Below, piece after piece: positions 1-8,055 of a DNA stretch of 8,085 nucleotides. The stretch's first letter is position 1. Each line of letters begins with the position of its first letter. A program made the position numbers and the translations under genes. The notes under the pieces are model-generated. The model was not told where the DNA came from, ran no database searches, and saw only the letters and a list, made by a program, of their open reading frames with translations. This DNA is from Pseudomonadota bacterium (GTDB lineage Bacteria > Pseudomonadota > Alphaproteobacteria > Rhizobiales > Rhizobiaceae): the NCBI GenBank assembly GCA_023387715.1, contig JAEWHQ010000127.1, positions 1-8,085 of the forward strand, given 5' to 3'.

Positions 1-353
1 TGCGTATAGGCACCACGCCGCGTCATAATATTAAGGTCAGTGATTGTGCCGTCAATCAGCCGCGCACTTGTTTGTGCGTCAGCGGCAAAACTACATGGCT
101 CACTCACTTGCGTGAGTGTCGTTTCAACACCATCAACCGATAAAATAATCCCGTTTCCCTCCAGCACAACCAGTGTGCGGTCGATGTCAGGAAAAACCGA
201 GAAAGCACCATCTTGCGCGACTGTTGCGGTGGAAATGCGCCAGTCAAAATTATCAACTGTTGCATCTGCCGGATAAATGGCGATTTCAATTGTCACACCA
301 CCGCCGTTTTTCCACGGCATTTGCTTATGATCACTGGCACGCAAAATTTTCAT
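1..353 (-). CDS. hutD: HutD family protein (Ves/cupin-like), partial, C-terminus beyond window edge
   Basis: About 117 residues are visible, read from an ATG at 351-353 to the window edge with no stop, so the C-terminal part is missing (full HutD/Ves proteins are usually near 190 residues). The signature lies at the N-terminus, residues 12-24, with PWKNGGG followed by T-x-EI, the hallmark of the HutD/Ves family. The next stretch, including DWRIS at about 38-42 and FPDIDRT at about 53-59, also fits this bicupin-like fold. HutD has no firmly established enzymatic reaction. In Pseudomonas it is conserved in hut loci and has been proposed to limit pathway flux or bind a pathway metabolite. A purine-rich GAGAG about 8 bases before the ATG can serve as the ribosome site. 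It follows hutU in the same direction after 57 bases but sits behind a terminator-like hairpin, which suggests reduced expression compared with hutU (inference). Confidence 0.88.
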   Translation of the reverse strand, partial: MKILRASDHKQMPWKNGGGVTIEIAIYPADATVDNFDWRISTATVAQDGAFSVFPDIDRTLVVLEGNGIILSVDGVETTLTQVSEPCSFAADAQTSARLIDGTITDLNIMTRRGAYT

Positions 354-367
354 CGGTTTTATCTCTC

Positions 368-404
368 AAAAATTCTCCCGCAAGTGCGGTACTTGCGGGA
401 GAAT
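368..404 (-). terminator. Intrinsic-terminator-like hairpin between hutU and hutD
   Basis: A perfect 14-bp inverted repeat (arms 372-385 and 391-404) surrounds a 5-base loop. On the minus strand the 3' arm runs into five T residues (372-368), which is the classic rho-independent layout. It starts 6 bases after the hutU stop codon and ends 14 bases before the hutD start. The T tract is short and hutD continues in the same direction, so partial termination or protection of the upstream mRNA 3' end is as likely as full termination. The plus-strand side has no T run, so it is not a good terminator in the other direction. Confidence 0.75.
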
Positions 405-410
405 AATATA

Positions 411-2084
411 TTAATTGCCGAGAATAGCAGGCAGACGAAGCCCCTGCTGTTTTGCCCAATCAAGTGCTATATCATAGCCTGCATCAGCATGGCGCATCAC
501 ACCGGTTGCCGGATCGTTCCAAAGTACACGGCCAATACGTTCATCCGCATCGGCTGAACCATCACAGCAGATAACCATGCCGGAATGCTGCGAGAAGCCC
601 ATGCCGACACCACCGCCATGATGGAGCGAAACCCATGTCGCACCCGATGCTGAGTTGAGCAGTGCGTTGAGCAATGGCCAATCGGATACGGCATCCGAGC
701 CATCCTGCATCGCTTCTGTTTCACGGTTAGGTGACGCCACCGAACCACTATCCAGATGATCACGACCGATCACAATCGGCGCTTTCAATTCGCCGTTACG
801 TACCATCTCGTTGAATGCGAGGCCAAGGCGATGACGATCACCCAAACCTACCCAGCAGATACGCGCTGGCAAGCCCTGAAACTCAATGCGTTCCTTCGCC
901 ATATCCAGCCAGTTATGCAGATGCTTATTATCCGGCAACAGCTCTTTAACTTTCGCATCGGTCTTGGCAATATCTTCCGGATCACCCGAAAGAGCAGCCC
1001 AACGGAAAGGCCCGACACCACGGCAGAACAGCGGGCGGATATAAGCCGGCACAAAGCCCGGAAATGCAAATGCATCTTCCAAGCCCTCTTCCAGCGCCAT
1101 CTGACGGATATTATTGCCATAATCAACGGTCGGAATACCGGCATTCCAGAAGTCAAGCATGGCCTGAACCTGCACCTTCATGGACGCGCGGGCAGCTTTT
1201 GCAACGCCTTTCGGGTCGCTTTCCTGCTTGGCGCGCCATTCAGCAACGCTCCAGCCGATCGGCAAATAACCGTGTACCGGATCATGCGCCGAGGTCTGGT
1301 CGGTAACAATATCAGGGCGCACACCACGCTTGACGAGTTCAGGGTAAATTTCCGCCGCATTACCAATCAGTGCAATGGATTTGGCTTCGCCCGCCTTCGT
1401 CCATTCGTCAATTTTCATTAATGCTTCATCAAGGCTATGGGTCTTTTCATCGACATAACGGGTACGTAAACGGAAGTCGGCGCGGGTTTCATCGCATTCG
1501 ACAGCCAAACAGCAAGCACCTGCCATCACGGCAGCAAGCGGCTGAGCGCCACCCATGCCGCCAAGACCGCCGGTCAAAATCCATTTACCCTTCAGATTGC
1601 CGTTATAATGCTGACGGCCAGCTTCCACAAAGGTTTCGTAAGTGCCCTGCACAATCCCTTGCGCGCCGATATAAATCCACGAACCGGCTGTCATCTGGCC
1701 ATACATGGCCAAGCCTTTTTTATCCAACTCGTTGAAATGATCCCATGTCGCCCAATGCGGCACCAGATTGGAATTCGCAATCAACACGCGCGGTGCATCT
1801 TTATGGGTGCGGAACACACCAACCGGCTTGCCGGATTGTACCAGCAGGGTTTCATTGTCTTCCAAGGTTTTCAGCGTGGCGACAATCTTGTCAAAATCAT
1901 CCCATGTGCGGGCGGCGCGGCCGATGCCGCCATAAACCACCAGTTCATGCGGGCGCTCGGCGACATCAGGATCAAGATTGTTCATCAGCATACGCAGCGG
2001 CGCTTCGGTGAGCCAGCTTTTTGCGTTCAATTCTGTGCCGCGCGGTGCGCGTACATCGCGCTCATTGTGACGTGGATTGGACAT
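411..2084 (-). CDS. hutU: Urocanate hydratase (urocanase)
   Basis: The protein has 557 residues, the usual length for bacterial urocanase (EC 4.2.1.49). This cytosolic enzyme uses tightly bound NAD+ as an electrophile and converts urocanate to 4-imidazolone-5-propionate, step two of histidine breakdown. The glycine-rich NAD-binding segment [10 protein letters not shown] lies at 172-181. The characteristic Cys is at position 410 in [13 protein letters not shown], matching the numbering of the Pseudomonas putida enzyme. The C-terminal region has the conserved [15 protein letters not shown] at 486-500 and [10 protein letters not shown] at 531-540. The ATG at 2082-2084 is preceded by AAGGGG (2090-2095) with 5-base spacing, and the N-terminus ([15 protein letters not shown]) is typical. 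It lies 20 bases after the hutG stop, within the hutI-H-G-U operon, and is followed by the hairpin at 368-404. Nothing in it looks broken. Confidence 0.98.
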   Translation of the reverse strand: MSNPRHNERDVRAPRGTELNAKSWLTEAPLRMLMNNLDPDVAERPHELVVYGGIGRAARTWDDFDKIVATLKTLEDNETLLVQSGKPVGVFRTHKDAPRVLIANSNLVPHWATWDHFNELDKKGLAMYGQMTAGSWIYIGAQGIVQGTYETFVEAGRQHYNGNLKGKWILTGGLGGMGGAQPLAAVMAGACCLAVECDETRADFRLRTRYVDEKTHSLDEALMKIDEWTKAGEAKSIALIGNAAEIYPELVKRGVRPDIVTDQTSAHDPVHGYLPIGWSVAEWRAKQESDPKGVAKAARASMKVQVQAMLDFWNAGIPTVDYGNNIRQMALEEGLEDAFAFPGFVPAYIRPLFCRGVGPFRWAALSGDPEDIAKTDAKVKELLPDNKHLHNWLDMAKERIEFQGLPARICWVGLGDRHRLGLAFNEMVRNGELKAPIVIGRDHLDSGSVASPNRETEAMQDGSDAVSDWPLLNALLNSASGATWVSLHHGGGVGMGFSQHSGMVICCDGSADADERIGRVLWNDPATGVMRHADAGYDIALDWAKQQGLRLPAILGN

Positions 2085-2104
2085 GATTTCCCCTTGTTTA
2101 AATT

Positions 2105-2899
2105 TTAAAGCTTGGCCGCAACGTCTTCAATGCGTTGCAGCAATGTTTTGAGATGGACGCGCAAACGCTCTGCCTTGGCTTCATCATAGGCAAAAGGCAG
2201 GCTTTCCGAGGCTAAATGGGTCTTTTGCGCGAGCTCCATCTGAATAGCGTGCACGCGATTTTGCGGCTGGCCGTAATAACGTGTTGTCCAGCCACCTTTA
2301 AAGCGACCGTTCAAAATCGAGCTATAGCCGCTGGCTTTACTGGTCACATCGACGGCAATTGCTTCAATTTCTGCGGCGCAGGTTTTGCCCATATCAGTGC
2401 CGATATTGAAATCCGGCAGCGTGCCCTCAAACAAAAACGGAATATGGGAGCGGATGGAATGGCAATCATAGACAATTGCAATGCCGTGAATATTTTTAAC
2501 CCGCTCAATTTCAGCCGCAAAAGCATCGTGATAAGGCTTATGAAACCGGCTCAAACGATCCTGAATATCATCTGAATTCGGCTCCTCACCTTCTTTCCAG
2601 ATAGCAAGACCATCAAAATCCGTGGTCGGGATCAAGCTGGTGGTATTCTGCCCCGGATAAAGGCTCACACCTTCAGGATCGCGATTAGCATCAATGCAAT
2701 AGCGATGGAACGTTGCACGCACTGTCGTGGCATTTTCCAACAAGCCGTCATAGAGCTTGTGAATATGCCAATCCGTATCGGCAAGAATACGGCCATTATC
2801 ATTAAGCCTTGCCCATATATCATCCGGCACATTTGTGCCGGTATGAGGCAAACCGATTATGACCGGCGATGAACCTTGTTTAACCTCAAAGGCTTGCAT
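2105..2899 (-). CDS. hutG: N-formylglutamate deformylase (N-formylglutamate amidohydrolase)
   Basis: The protein has 264 residues and belongs to the N-formylglutamate amidohydrolase family (EC 3.5.1.68), which hydrolyses N-formyl-L-glutamate to glutamate and formate, the last step of the five-step histidine route. Visible family motifs in order are GLPHTG (16-21, with H19), DTD (41-43), IDANRDP (69-75) and the metal-site-like DCHS (145-148), then GGWTTRYYG at 202-210. It is unrelated to the arginase-like formiminoglutamase that shares the hutG name in some bacteria, since arginase-type DxHxD manganese motifs are absent. The ATG is separated from the hutH stop codon by a single base. Its ribosome site GGAGG (2906-2910) lies inside the end of hutH with 6-base spacing, so translational coupling with hutH is likely. 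The neighbouring hutF supplies its substrate. The assignment is secure on motifs plus context. Confidence 0.95.
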   Translation of the reverse strand: MQAFEVKQGSSPVIIGLPHTGTNVPDDIWARLNDNGRILADTDWHIHKLYDGLLENATTVRATFHRYCIDANRDPEGVSLYPGQNTTSLIPTTDFDGLAIWKEGEEPNSDDIQDRLSRFHKPYHDAFAAEIERVKNIHGIAIVYDCHSIRSHIPFLFEGTLPDFNIGTDMGKTCAAEIEAIAVDVTSKASGYSSILNGRFKGGWTTRYYGQPQNRVHAIQMELAQKTHLASESLPFAYDEAKAERLRVHLKTLLQRIEDVAAKL

Positions 2900-2900
2900 G

Positions 2901-4436
2901 TTAAGCCTCCAAGGATGGCAGAATGCCAGTGCTGATGCTGGCGTTCAGTGAACCATCGGCAACAACGGCTGTTGCAGCTTCAAGGTCATTTGCCATATAG
3001 CGATCAATATCGAGTGTCGGCACTTTAACGCGCAAAGCAGCCATCGCGTTTTTCAGTTCAGGGCTGGTTTCCAGTGGTCCGCGCAGTTCCACGCCAAGAG
3101 CACCACTCAAAGCTTCAATACCGATAATGGCATTAAGATTGTCGGTCATTTGCAGCAAGCGACGCGCACCATGACAAGCCATCGAAACATGATCTTCCTG
3201 ATTGGCAGAAGTCGGGGTAGAATCCACCGATGCCGGATGTGCCATCTGCTTATTTTCGCTCATCAAGGCAGCTGAAGTGACTTCAGCAATCATCAGGCCG
3301 GAATTAAGACCCGGCTTTTTAGCCAGGAAGGCTGGCAGACCAAAAGACAGCGCCGGATCAACCAAAAGCGCGATACGGCGCTGCGCAATTGCACCAATTT
3401 CGCAAATCGCCAAAGCAATCTGATCCGCAGCAAAGGCCACCGGTTCAGCATGAAAATTACCGCCGGAAATCACACTGTCATCAGAAAGCACCAGCGGATT
3501 ATCGGTAACCGCATTCGCTTCAATTTCAAGGCTGCGGGCAGCCTGACGCAAAATATCAAGACATGCGCCATCCACCTGCGGCTGACAACGAATGCAATAA
3601 GGATCCTGCACGCGCTGATCGCCTTCCAGATGGCTGTCACGAATAACCGAACCGGCGAGCAGATTACGCAGAGCTGATGCGGTATCAATCTGCCCCTGAT
3701 GGCCACGCAATGTATGAATATCCGGATGGAATGGCGCAGTGGACCCCATCGCGGCATCGGTGGAAAGCGCACCGGTAATCAATGCTGATTGCAACGCACG
3801 ATGCGCACGGAAAAGACCGGCAAGCGCTAAAGCGGTTGAGGTCTGGGTGCCGTTAATAAGTGCCAAGCCTTCCTTTGCGGCCAGCACAACAGGGGTAAGC
3901 CCTGCTTTTTTCAAAGCATCTGCGCCGGAAAGGCGGGCGCCTTGATAAAAAGCTTCACCTTCGCCGATCATCACCGCAGCCATATGGGCAAGCGGTGCCA
4001 AATCACCGGAAGCACCTACTGACCCCTTGGCAGGGATCATCGGATGCACGCCTTTTTCCAGCATGCCTTCAATCAAAGTGATGAGCTCAAGACGTACACC
4101 GGATGCACCGCGACCAAGCGAGATAAGCTTCAGCGCCATAATCAGGCGTACAATGTCTTGGCTTAACGGCTCACCCACGCCGCAGCAATGCGACAAGATC
4201 AAGTTGCGTTGCAGTGTTGCTACATCTTCCGGCGCAATGCGGATGGAGGCCAGCTTACCAAAGCCGGTATTAATGCCATAAACCGGTGCATCACCAGCCG
4301 CGATTTCGGCAATACGATTGGCAGCTTTTTCGATAGCGCCATGAAAAGACGTATCAATACGTACGCTTAAATTTTCACGATAGATTTTCTCAAGAGTTCC
4401 AAGAGAAACACTGCCGGGTTTGAGAACGAGAGTCAT
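2901..4436 (-). CDS. hutH: Histidine ammonia-lyase (histidase)
   Basis: From the chosen start the protein has 511 residues, typical for histidase (EC 4.3.1.3), which removes ammonia from L-histidine to give urocanate without an added cofactor. The Ala-Ser-Gly triad at 142-144, inside [15 protein letters not shown], cyclises to the MIO electrophile. Tyr53 in [10 protein letters not shown] and the [11 protein letters not shown] and [10 protein letters not shown] segments complete the active site seen across the family. The open frame continues upstream to 4637, but those extra residues overlap hutI and look unlike any histidase N-terminus. The ATG at 4434-4436 gives the usual MTLVLKPGS start and has a GGAG 6 bases upstream. 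It lies 40 bases after the hutI stop and 1 base before hutG, as the second gene of the operon. HutH sets urocanate, the expected HutC inducer. Confidence 0.98.
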   Translation of the reverse strand: MTLVLKPGSVSLGTLEKIYRENLSVRIDTSFHGAIEKAANRIAEIAAGDAPVYGINTGFGKLASIRIAPEDVATLQRNLILSHCCGVGEPLSQDIVRLIMALKLISLGRGASGVRLELITLIEGMLEKGVHPMIPAKGSVGASGDLAPLAHMAAVMIGEGEAFYQGARLSGADALKKAGLTPVVLAAKEGLALINGTQTSTALALAGLFRAHRALQSALITGALSTDAAMGSTAPFHPDIHTLRGHQGQIDTASALRNLLAGSVIRDSHLEGDQRVQDPYCIRCQPQVDGACLDILRQAARSLEIEANAVTDNPLVLSDDSVISGGNFHAEPVAFAADQIALAICEIGAIAQRRIALLVDPALSFGLPAFLAKKPGLNSGLMIAEVTSAALMSENKQMAHPASVDSTPTSANQEDHVSMACHGARRLLQMTDNLNAIIGIEALSGALGVELRGPLETSPELKNAMAALRVKVPTLDIDRYMANDLEAATAVVADGSLNASISTGILPSLEA

Positions 4437-4442
4437 CTGTTG

Positions 4443-4446
4443 CTCC
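4443..4446 (-). promoter_or_regulatory. Ribosome binding site that fixes the hutH start
   Basis: GGAG lies 6 bases before the ATG at 4434-4436. The alternative in-frame ATG at 4446-4448 would overlap this site and would add four residues (MEQQ). The Shine-Dalgarno position therefore favours the shorter, family-typical start. Confidence 0.7.
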
Positions 4447-4476
4447 ATCGGGGACAATGCCCACGGGTTATGAAAA

Positions 4477-5700
4477 TTAAATCTGACCTTTGAAAATCCG
4501 CTTCCAAAGCGGATTGAAACCGATGCGGTAAACAAGTTCTGCCGGACGCTCGACATCCCAAATGGCAATGTCGGCATCTTTGCCGATTTCAAGCGTGCCG
4601 GTTTGCGCCAACACACCAAGCGCACGCGCTGCTTCACGCGTCACACCGGCAATGCACTCATCCACAGTCATGCGGAAAAGTGTGGCCCCCATATTCATGG
4701 TTAAAAGCAGTGATGTCAGTGGTGATGTGCCCGGATTATTATCGGTTGCCAGCGCCATTTTTGTGCCAGCGGCACGGAAAAGCTCAACCGGCGGTTTTTG
4801 TGTTTCGCGGATGAAATAATATGCCCCCGGCAACAAGACGGCCACGGTTCCGACTTGCGCCATCGCCTGCGCACCAGCTTCATCAGTATATTCCAGATGA
4901 TCGGCAGAAAGCGCCTGATATGAAGCGGCTAATGCTGCTCCATGCAAATTCGACAACTGATCAGCATGGAGTTTTACCGGCAGATCATAGGCTTTAGCGG
5001 CATCAAAAACACGCGCCATTTCATCGGGCAAAAAGGCAATGCCTTCACAAAAACCGTCAACCGCATCTGCCAGTTTTTCGGCAGCAATGAGCGGCAACAT
5101 TTCATTGATGATTTTATCAATATAGGCCTGCTTATCGCCGTTCATTTCCGGCGGCAAAGCATGTGCGCCCAAGAAAGTCGTGCGCACAGCAATATCACGT
5201 TTTTCACCGAGTTTGCGCGCCGCACGCAGTGCTTTCATTTCGTTTTCAGTATCGAGACCATAACCGGATTTGATCTCGATCGTTGTCACACCTTCAGCAA
5301 TCAATGCATCCAGACGCGGCAGGCTCTCCTGCACCAGATCACCTTCACTTGCTGCACGTAAATTTTTAACCGATGAAACAATGCCCCCGCCGGCGCGCGC
5401 AACTTCTTCATAAGTTGCACCATTAAGGCGCAATTCAAACTCGTGTGCGCGATTACCCGCATGCACAAGATGCGTATGACAATCAATCAGACCGGGCGTA
5501 ATCAGACGTCCCTGACAATCAATTGTTTCAAAATCAGCAAATTCAGGCGGCATTTCGCCCAATGCACCCGCATAGGCAATTTTGCCATCGCGCACAGCAA
5601 GTGCCGCATCTTCAATCAAGCCCAGACCACTTAGTTTTTCTGCAAGCGTAATCATGCGCGCATTGATTAAAACGAAGTCGGATTTCTTTGCCATCAGCAT
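4477..5700 (-). CDS. hutI: Imidazolonepropionase
   Basis: The protein has 407 residues from ATG 5698-5700, or 405 from the ATG at 5692-5694; both fit the family length. It is an amidohydrolase-superfamily TIM-barrel enzyme (EC 3.5.2.7) that hydrolyses 4-imidazolone-5-propionate to N-formimino-L-glutamate using one metal ion. In 407-residue numbering the metal motif is H75-x-H77 in [14 protein letters not shown]. The substrate-side signature [19 protein letters not shown] follows at 89-107. The later ligands are H245 in [10 protein letters not shown]268 in SADHLEY and D320 in [14 protein letters not shown]. The frame is open upstream to 5847, but that extension crosses the control region and is not family-like. 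GAG within GGGGAAGAGAG (5705-5715) is spaced better for the first ATG, while the second ATG gives the commoner MAKK-type start, so the start is uncertain by two residues. It is the first gene of the minus-strand operon, divergent from hutF. Confidence 0.97.
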   Translation of the reverse strand: MLMAKKSDFVLINARMITLAEKLSGLGLIEDAALAVRDGKIAYAGALGEMPPEFADFETIDCQGRLITPGLIDCHTHLVHAGNRAHEFELRLNGATYEEVARAGGGIVSSVKNLRAASEGDLVQESLPRLDALIAEGVTTIEIKSGYGLDTENEMKALRAARKLGEKRDIAVRTTFLGAHALPPEMNGDKQAYIDKIINEMLPLIAAEKLADAVDGFCEGIAFLPDEMARVFDAAKAYDLPVKLHADQLSNLHGAALAASYQALSADHLEYTDEAGAQAMAQVGTVAVLLPGAYYFIRETQKPPVELFRAAGTKMALATDNNPGTSPLTSLLLTMNMGATLFRMTVDECIAGVTREAARALGVLAQTGTLEIGKDADIAIWDVERPAELVYRIGFNPLWKRIFKGQI

Positions 5701-5724
5701 TTTTCTCTCTTCCCCTGATTGCAC

Positions 5725-5742
5725 ATAATGTATATACATAAT
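5725..5742. promoter_or_regulatory. Putative HutC operator, near-perfect palindrome
   Basis: The core TGTATATACA (5729-5738) is a perfect palindrome. It extends to 12 perfect bases (5728-5739) and to 18 bases with one mismatched pair (5727/5740). It matches the pattern GT-x-TA-x-AC known for the HutC subfamily of GntR regulators, and hutC lies in this locus. It sits in the middle of the divergent hutI/hutF control region, where binding would be expected to repress both transcripts until urocanate is present. The palindrome is seen directly; binding by HutC is inferred. Confidence 0.75.
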
Positions 5743-5761
5743 AATCAAGCCGCCAAGAGGA

Positions 5762-5783
5762 AAAATGTACAAAATTACATTTT
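5762..5783. repeat. Inverted repeat in the hutF leader (TGTA-N6-TACA)
   Basis: A perfect 8-bp inverted repeat, AAAATGTA (5762-5769) and TACATTTT (5776-5783), surrounds 6 bases. The half-sites TGTA and TACA are the same as in the operator at 5729-5738 but are spaced 6 rather than 2 bases apart. It could be an accessory site for HutC or another regulator, or a weak AU-rich RNA hairpin in the hutF leader. Directly after it, TTTGTT (5781-5786) and AACAAA (5791-5796) can form a second small hairpin with a GAAA loop. Chance is possible given the AT content. Confidence 0.4.
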
Positions 5784-5788
5784 GTTGA
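5765..5788 (+). CDS. Possible 7-codon leader reading frame upstream of hutF
   Basis: ATG at 5765 opens a tiny frame encoding MYKITFC, ending with TGA at 5786-5788. It is preceded by AAGAGG (5755-5760) with 4 bases between. It contains no histidine codons, so a histidine-attenuation leader peptide is not supported. It overlaps the inverted repeat at 5762-5783, so translation could affect folding of the hutF leader. It would be transcribed with its ribosome site only if the hutF start site lies left of about 5755. This is an observation with low weight and may well be chance. Confidence 0.15.
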   Translation: MYKITFC

Positions 5789-5830
5789 AAAACAAACGGG
5801 AAAACCAAGCGGCAGGAGGAGTTTTGATCT

Positions 5831-7198
5831 ATGTCGGCAAGCGCCACTCATGCGAGCACTATCCATGCAAGCCAAGCTCTGTTGCCAAACGGCTGGGCGC
5901 AAAATGTGCGCCTCACCATTGCCGGCGGCAAGATAAGCAACATCGAAACTGATGTAGAAGCTCAGGCGCATGACGAGCGCCAGCATGTCATTCTCAGCGG
6001 CATGCCGAATATTCACAGCCACGCGTTTCAATATGGCATGGCAGGCCTTGCCGAAAAGCGCGGCAGCTCTGCCGACAGCTTCTGGAGCTGGCGCGAAATT
6101 ATGTATAAATTTGCGCTGACCATGTCGCCCGATCAAGCACGCATAGTCGCGATGCGCCTTTATATCGATATGCTGGAGGCAGGCTTCACTCGCGTTGGCG
6201 AATTTCATTATCTCCATCACGACCGCGACGGCACACCTTATGCCAACATTTCCGAAATGGCCGACCAGATTGTTTCCGCTGCACATACAACCGGTATCGG
6301 CCTCACACTGCTGCCCGTATTCTATGCTCATTCCGGTTTTGGCGGCAGTGCTCCCAATGAAGGCCAGCGCCGTTTCATCAATGATGAAACAAATTTTGCG
6401 CGCCTCATTGAAGGCTGTCAAAAATCCTTATCCCTTATGGATGGTGCAGTTTTGGGCGTCGCCCCCCATAGTTTGCGCGCCGTCACTCCGGATGAATTGA
6501 ACTTTGCGGCACAGCTTTTGCCTAATGCGCCACTGCATATTCACATTTCCGAGCAAGTGAAAGAAGTTGAAGATTGCATCGCATGGTCAGGACAGCGCCC
6601 TGTCGAATGGCTGTTAAACCATCAGAACCTATCATCCCGCTGGTGCCTCATTCATGCAACCCATATGAATGACACAGAAACAAAAGGCGTTGCCAATGCA
6701 GGTGCAATTGCCGGTCTGTGCCCTGTAACCGAGGCCAATTTGGGTGACGGCACCTTCAACGCCCCGTGCTTTCATGAGCATGGCGGGCAGTTCGGCATTG
6801 GCTCCGATTCCAATGTGCTGATCGGCATTGGCGACGAATTGCGCCAATATGAATATTCTCAGCGCCTGCAACATCTCGCCCGCAATGTGCTGGCACAAAG
6901 TGAAGGTTCCACCGGTCGCGCCGTATTTGATGGTGCCGTTCAAGGCGGCAATATTTCCATGGGACGCGCTCAGGATGGCTTAAAAACCGGCGCATCTGCC
7001 GATTTTCTCTCACTCGACATGCAGCGTTTGCCCGACACCAAAGGCGACACTATTCTTGACGCTTGGATTTTCGCTGGTCGCGCAAGCGTTTCCGATGTCT
7101 GGGTACGCGGCAAAAAACAGGTGGAAAATGGCCGCCACGCCATGCGCGATGTGGCCGAACTCGCATTCCAGCAAACGATACGTGAGCTATTGAATTAA
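5831..7198 (+). CDS. hutF: Formimidoylglutamate deiminase
   Basis: The protein has 455 residues, the normal length for HutF (EC 3.5.3.13), an amidohydrolase-superfamily enzyme that converts N-formimino-L-glutamate to N-formyl-L-glutamate and ammonia. The metal motif is H62-x-H64 in [16 protein letters not shown]. The FWSWRE segment at 84-89 is typical of HutF. Later metal and catalytic positions are in LHIHISEQ (about 235-242), IHATHMN (H275/H278) and FGIGSDSN (D326). A TGA stop at 5825-5827 lies in frame just before the start, and AGGAGGAG (5814-5821) is spaced 9 bases from the ATG, so the start is firm. It is transcribed away from hutI, from the shared control region, and meets hutC tail to tail. 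Together with the deformylase HutG it defines the five-step pathway. Being alone on its strand, it depends on its own promoter. Confidence 0.97.
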   Translation: MSASATHASTIHASQALLPNGWAQNVRLTIAGGKISNIETDVEAQAHDERQHVILSGMPNIHSHAFQYGMAGLAEKRGSSADSFWSWREIMYKFALTMSPDQARIVAMRLYIDMLEAGFTRVGEFHYLHHDRDGTPYANISEMADQIVSAAHTTGIGLTLLPVFYAHSGFGGSAPNEGQRRFINDETNFARLIEGCQKSLSLMDGAVLGVAPHSLRAVTPDELNFAAQLLPNAPLHIHISEQVKEVEDCIAWSGQRPVEWLLNHQNLSSRWCLIHATHMNDTETKGVANAGAIAGLCPVTEANLGDGTFNAPCFHEHGGQFGIGSDSNVLIGIGDELRQYEYSQRLQHLARNVLAQSEGSTGRAVFDGAVQGGNISMGRAQDGLKTGASADFLSLDMQRLPDTKGDTILDAWIFAGRASVSDVWVRGKKQVENGRHAMRDVAELAFQQTIRELLN

Positions 7199-7209
7199 AC
7201 AGGCTCACG
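7181..7209. terminator. Possible weak bidirectional hairpin across the hutF and hutC stop codons
   Basis: CGTGAGC (7181-7187) and GCTCACG (7203-7209) form a 7-bp inverted repeat with a 15-base loop. It covers both stop codons, hutF at 7196-7198 and hutC at 7205-7207. There is no T run on either side and the loop is large, so this is at best a weak structure. No better intrinsic terminator was seen for either gene in the 6-base gap, so both transcripts probably read into each other before stopping. Confidence 0.3.
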
Positions 7210-7957
7210 CATTGACTTGCGGAAAAGACCCGAGATTAGAGGAGAAAACACCTGTAATCTCGTGTCCGAGACCGGGATAAATAATATCCACATCGGTGAT
7301 CAGCTCCGCACGGTGCCATGTGCGCCGGTTAAGCTTCAAACAGGCCGCATTGGTTTCAATGCCGAGTATGCCTGCTAATGTAGTATCGGCATTAATCGCA
7401 CGAATAGTGTGCTTGGCTTCATTCCACGGAATATGGCCAAGTAACCATGTGCCGGGCGGCGTTTCTTCAAATGTTTCCGCCGCCACTTCCGGCACTTTTG
7501 CCAAGGAAATGATGCGGTCTTCATAGGCTTCAGGCTTTTCATTGACGATATGCAGGCACAAAATACGTAAAATCTTGTGATCCGTCGCAAGCTGCAATTC
7601 TTTTGCTTTTGCCGGTGCAATACGTTCTTCACGACGCAGCAATATTTCATGGCGATATTGCTGACCGGTTTCCTTTGCTTCTTTGGCAAAGTCACGGATC
7701 TGCATAAACATCACACTATCAGCCTGCGGGGCAGAAACGAAGGAACCTGCTTTGCGGCGACGATTGATCAATCCACGCTCGGCAAGGCGCGATAAAACGC
7801 GATTAACGGTCATGCGGGAGCACTGATATTGCTCCATAAAATCGCTTTCGCTTGGAATTTTATCACCCGGCGCCCAATGGCCATTGATGATATTTTCTTC
7901 AATATCTTTTTGAATTTGCTCTGAAAGACTGACCGGAGCATTATTTTCCTGGTTCAA
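7205..7957 (-). CDS. hutC: Histidine utilisation repressor HutC, GntR family
   Basis: The 250-residue protein is a HutC-subfamily GntR regulator. The winged helix-turn-helix covers about residues 10-76, with IINGHWAPGDKIPSE at 23-37 and CSRMTVNRVLSRLAERGLI at 46-64, both typical of GntR. The remainder from about residue 95 to 240 fits the UTRA effector domain, with the WLLGHIPWNEAKHTIRA-type segment and a C-terminal YPGLGHEI. Family knowledge gives urocanate as inducer and hut operators as targets; in Brucella abortus HutC also affects the virB virulence promoter. The start is TTG at 7955-7957: GAAGG lies 6 bases upstream, a TGA in frame sits at 7970-7972, and the first internal ATG (residue 41) would remove part of the DNA-binding domain. 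It is monocistronic here, convergent with hutF, and probably autoregulated through the site at 8056-8065. Confidence 0.96.
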   Translation of the reverse strand: MNQENNAPVSLSEQIQKDIEENIINGHWAPGDKIPSESDFMEQYQCSRMTVNRVLSRLAERGLINRRRKAGSFVSAPQADSVMFMQIRDFAKEAKETGQQYRHEILLRREERIAPAKAKELQLATDHKILRILCLHIVNEKPEAYEDRIISLAKVPEVAAETFEETPPGTWLLGHIPWNEAKHTIRAINADTTLAGILGIETNAACLKLNRRTWHRAELITDVDIIYPGLGHEITGVFSSNLGSFPQVNA

Positions 7958-7963
7958 ACTGCA

Positions 7964-7968
7964 CCTTC
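7964..7968 (-). promoter_or_regulatory. Ribosome binding site that supports the TTG start of hutC
   Basis: GAAGG lies 6 bases before the TTG at 7955-7957. With the in-frame stop at 7970-7972 just upstream, this leaves TTG as the only start that keeps the full winged helix. Confidence 0.7.
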
Positions 7969-8019
7969 GTCACATTCAGCAAAGAGCTGATTTCAAACAC
8001 AATAATAAAATCATCTTAC

Positions 8020-8047
8020 TTTATATATTTCATGCGAAGATGACCAA
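8020..8047 (-). promoter_or_regulatory. Candidate hutC promoter
   Basis: Read on the minus strand, TTGGTC (8047-8042), 16 bases, then TATAAA (8025-8020) resemble -35 and -10 boxes. They lie 62 to 90 bases upstream of the hutC TTG start. The surrounding region is AT-rich and no other gene lies between 7958 and the window end at 8085. Alphaproteobacterial promoters are degenerate, so this is a candidate only. Confidence 0.4.
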
Positions 8048-8055
8048 TGTCTTTT

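Larger units (their letters stand above)
5701..5830. promoter_or_regulatory. Divergent control region between hutI and hutF
   Basis: This 130-base AT-rich gap must drive hutI-H-G-U to the left and hutF to the right. A weak rightward candidate is TTGCAC (5719-5724), 17 bases, then TAATCA (5742-5747). A weak leftward candidate is TTGATT (5747-5742), 15 bases, then TATGTG (5726-5721). In both readings the palindrome at 5725-5742 falls inside the promoter spacer, so one bound repressor could block both directions. The exact promoter boxes are tentative; the control role of the gap is well supported by gene layout. Near its right end, AGGAGGAG (5814-5821) is a strong ribosome site for hutF. Confidence 0.65.

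Noticed and set aside
213..557. Plus-strand open frame across the hutD start, the hairpin and the hutU end
   Set aside because: It is antisense to hutD and hutU and reads through the terminator-like hairpin; there is no domain signal.
756..1421. Plus-strand open frame of 221 codons antisense to hutU
   Set aside because: The sequence is the complement of a strongly conserved urocanase gene; the antisense translation shows no family motif and no convincing ribosome site was noted.
4437..4637. N-terminal extension of hutH by up to 67 residues
   Set aside because: It overlaps the end of hutI, does not resemble any histidase N-terminus, and a GGAG ribosome site stands 6 bases before the family-typical MTLVLKPGS start.
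5701..5847. N-terminal extension of hutI by up to 49 residues
   Set aside because: It crosses the whole divergent promoter region and the operator and even enters hutF; imidazolonepropionases of this family are about 405 residues long.
5612..6421. Minus-strand open frame of 269 codons antisense to hutF
   Set aside because: It is a shadow of hutF and hutI coding sequence plus the control region, shows no recognisable domain, and lies opposite a full-length enzyme gene with intact motifs.
7205..7957. Start of hutC at an internal ATG (residue 41)
   Set aside because: It would remove the first helices of the winged helix domain; TTG with a good ribosome site keeps the complete GntR fold.
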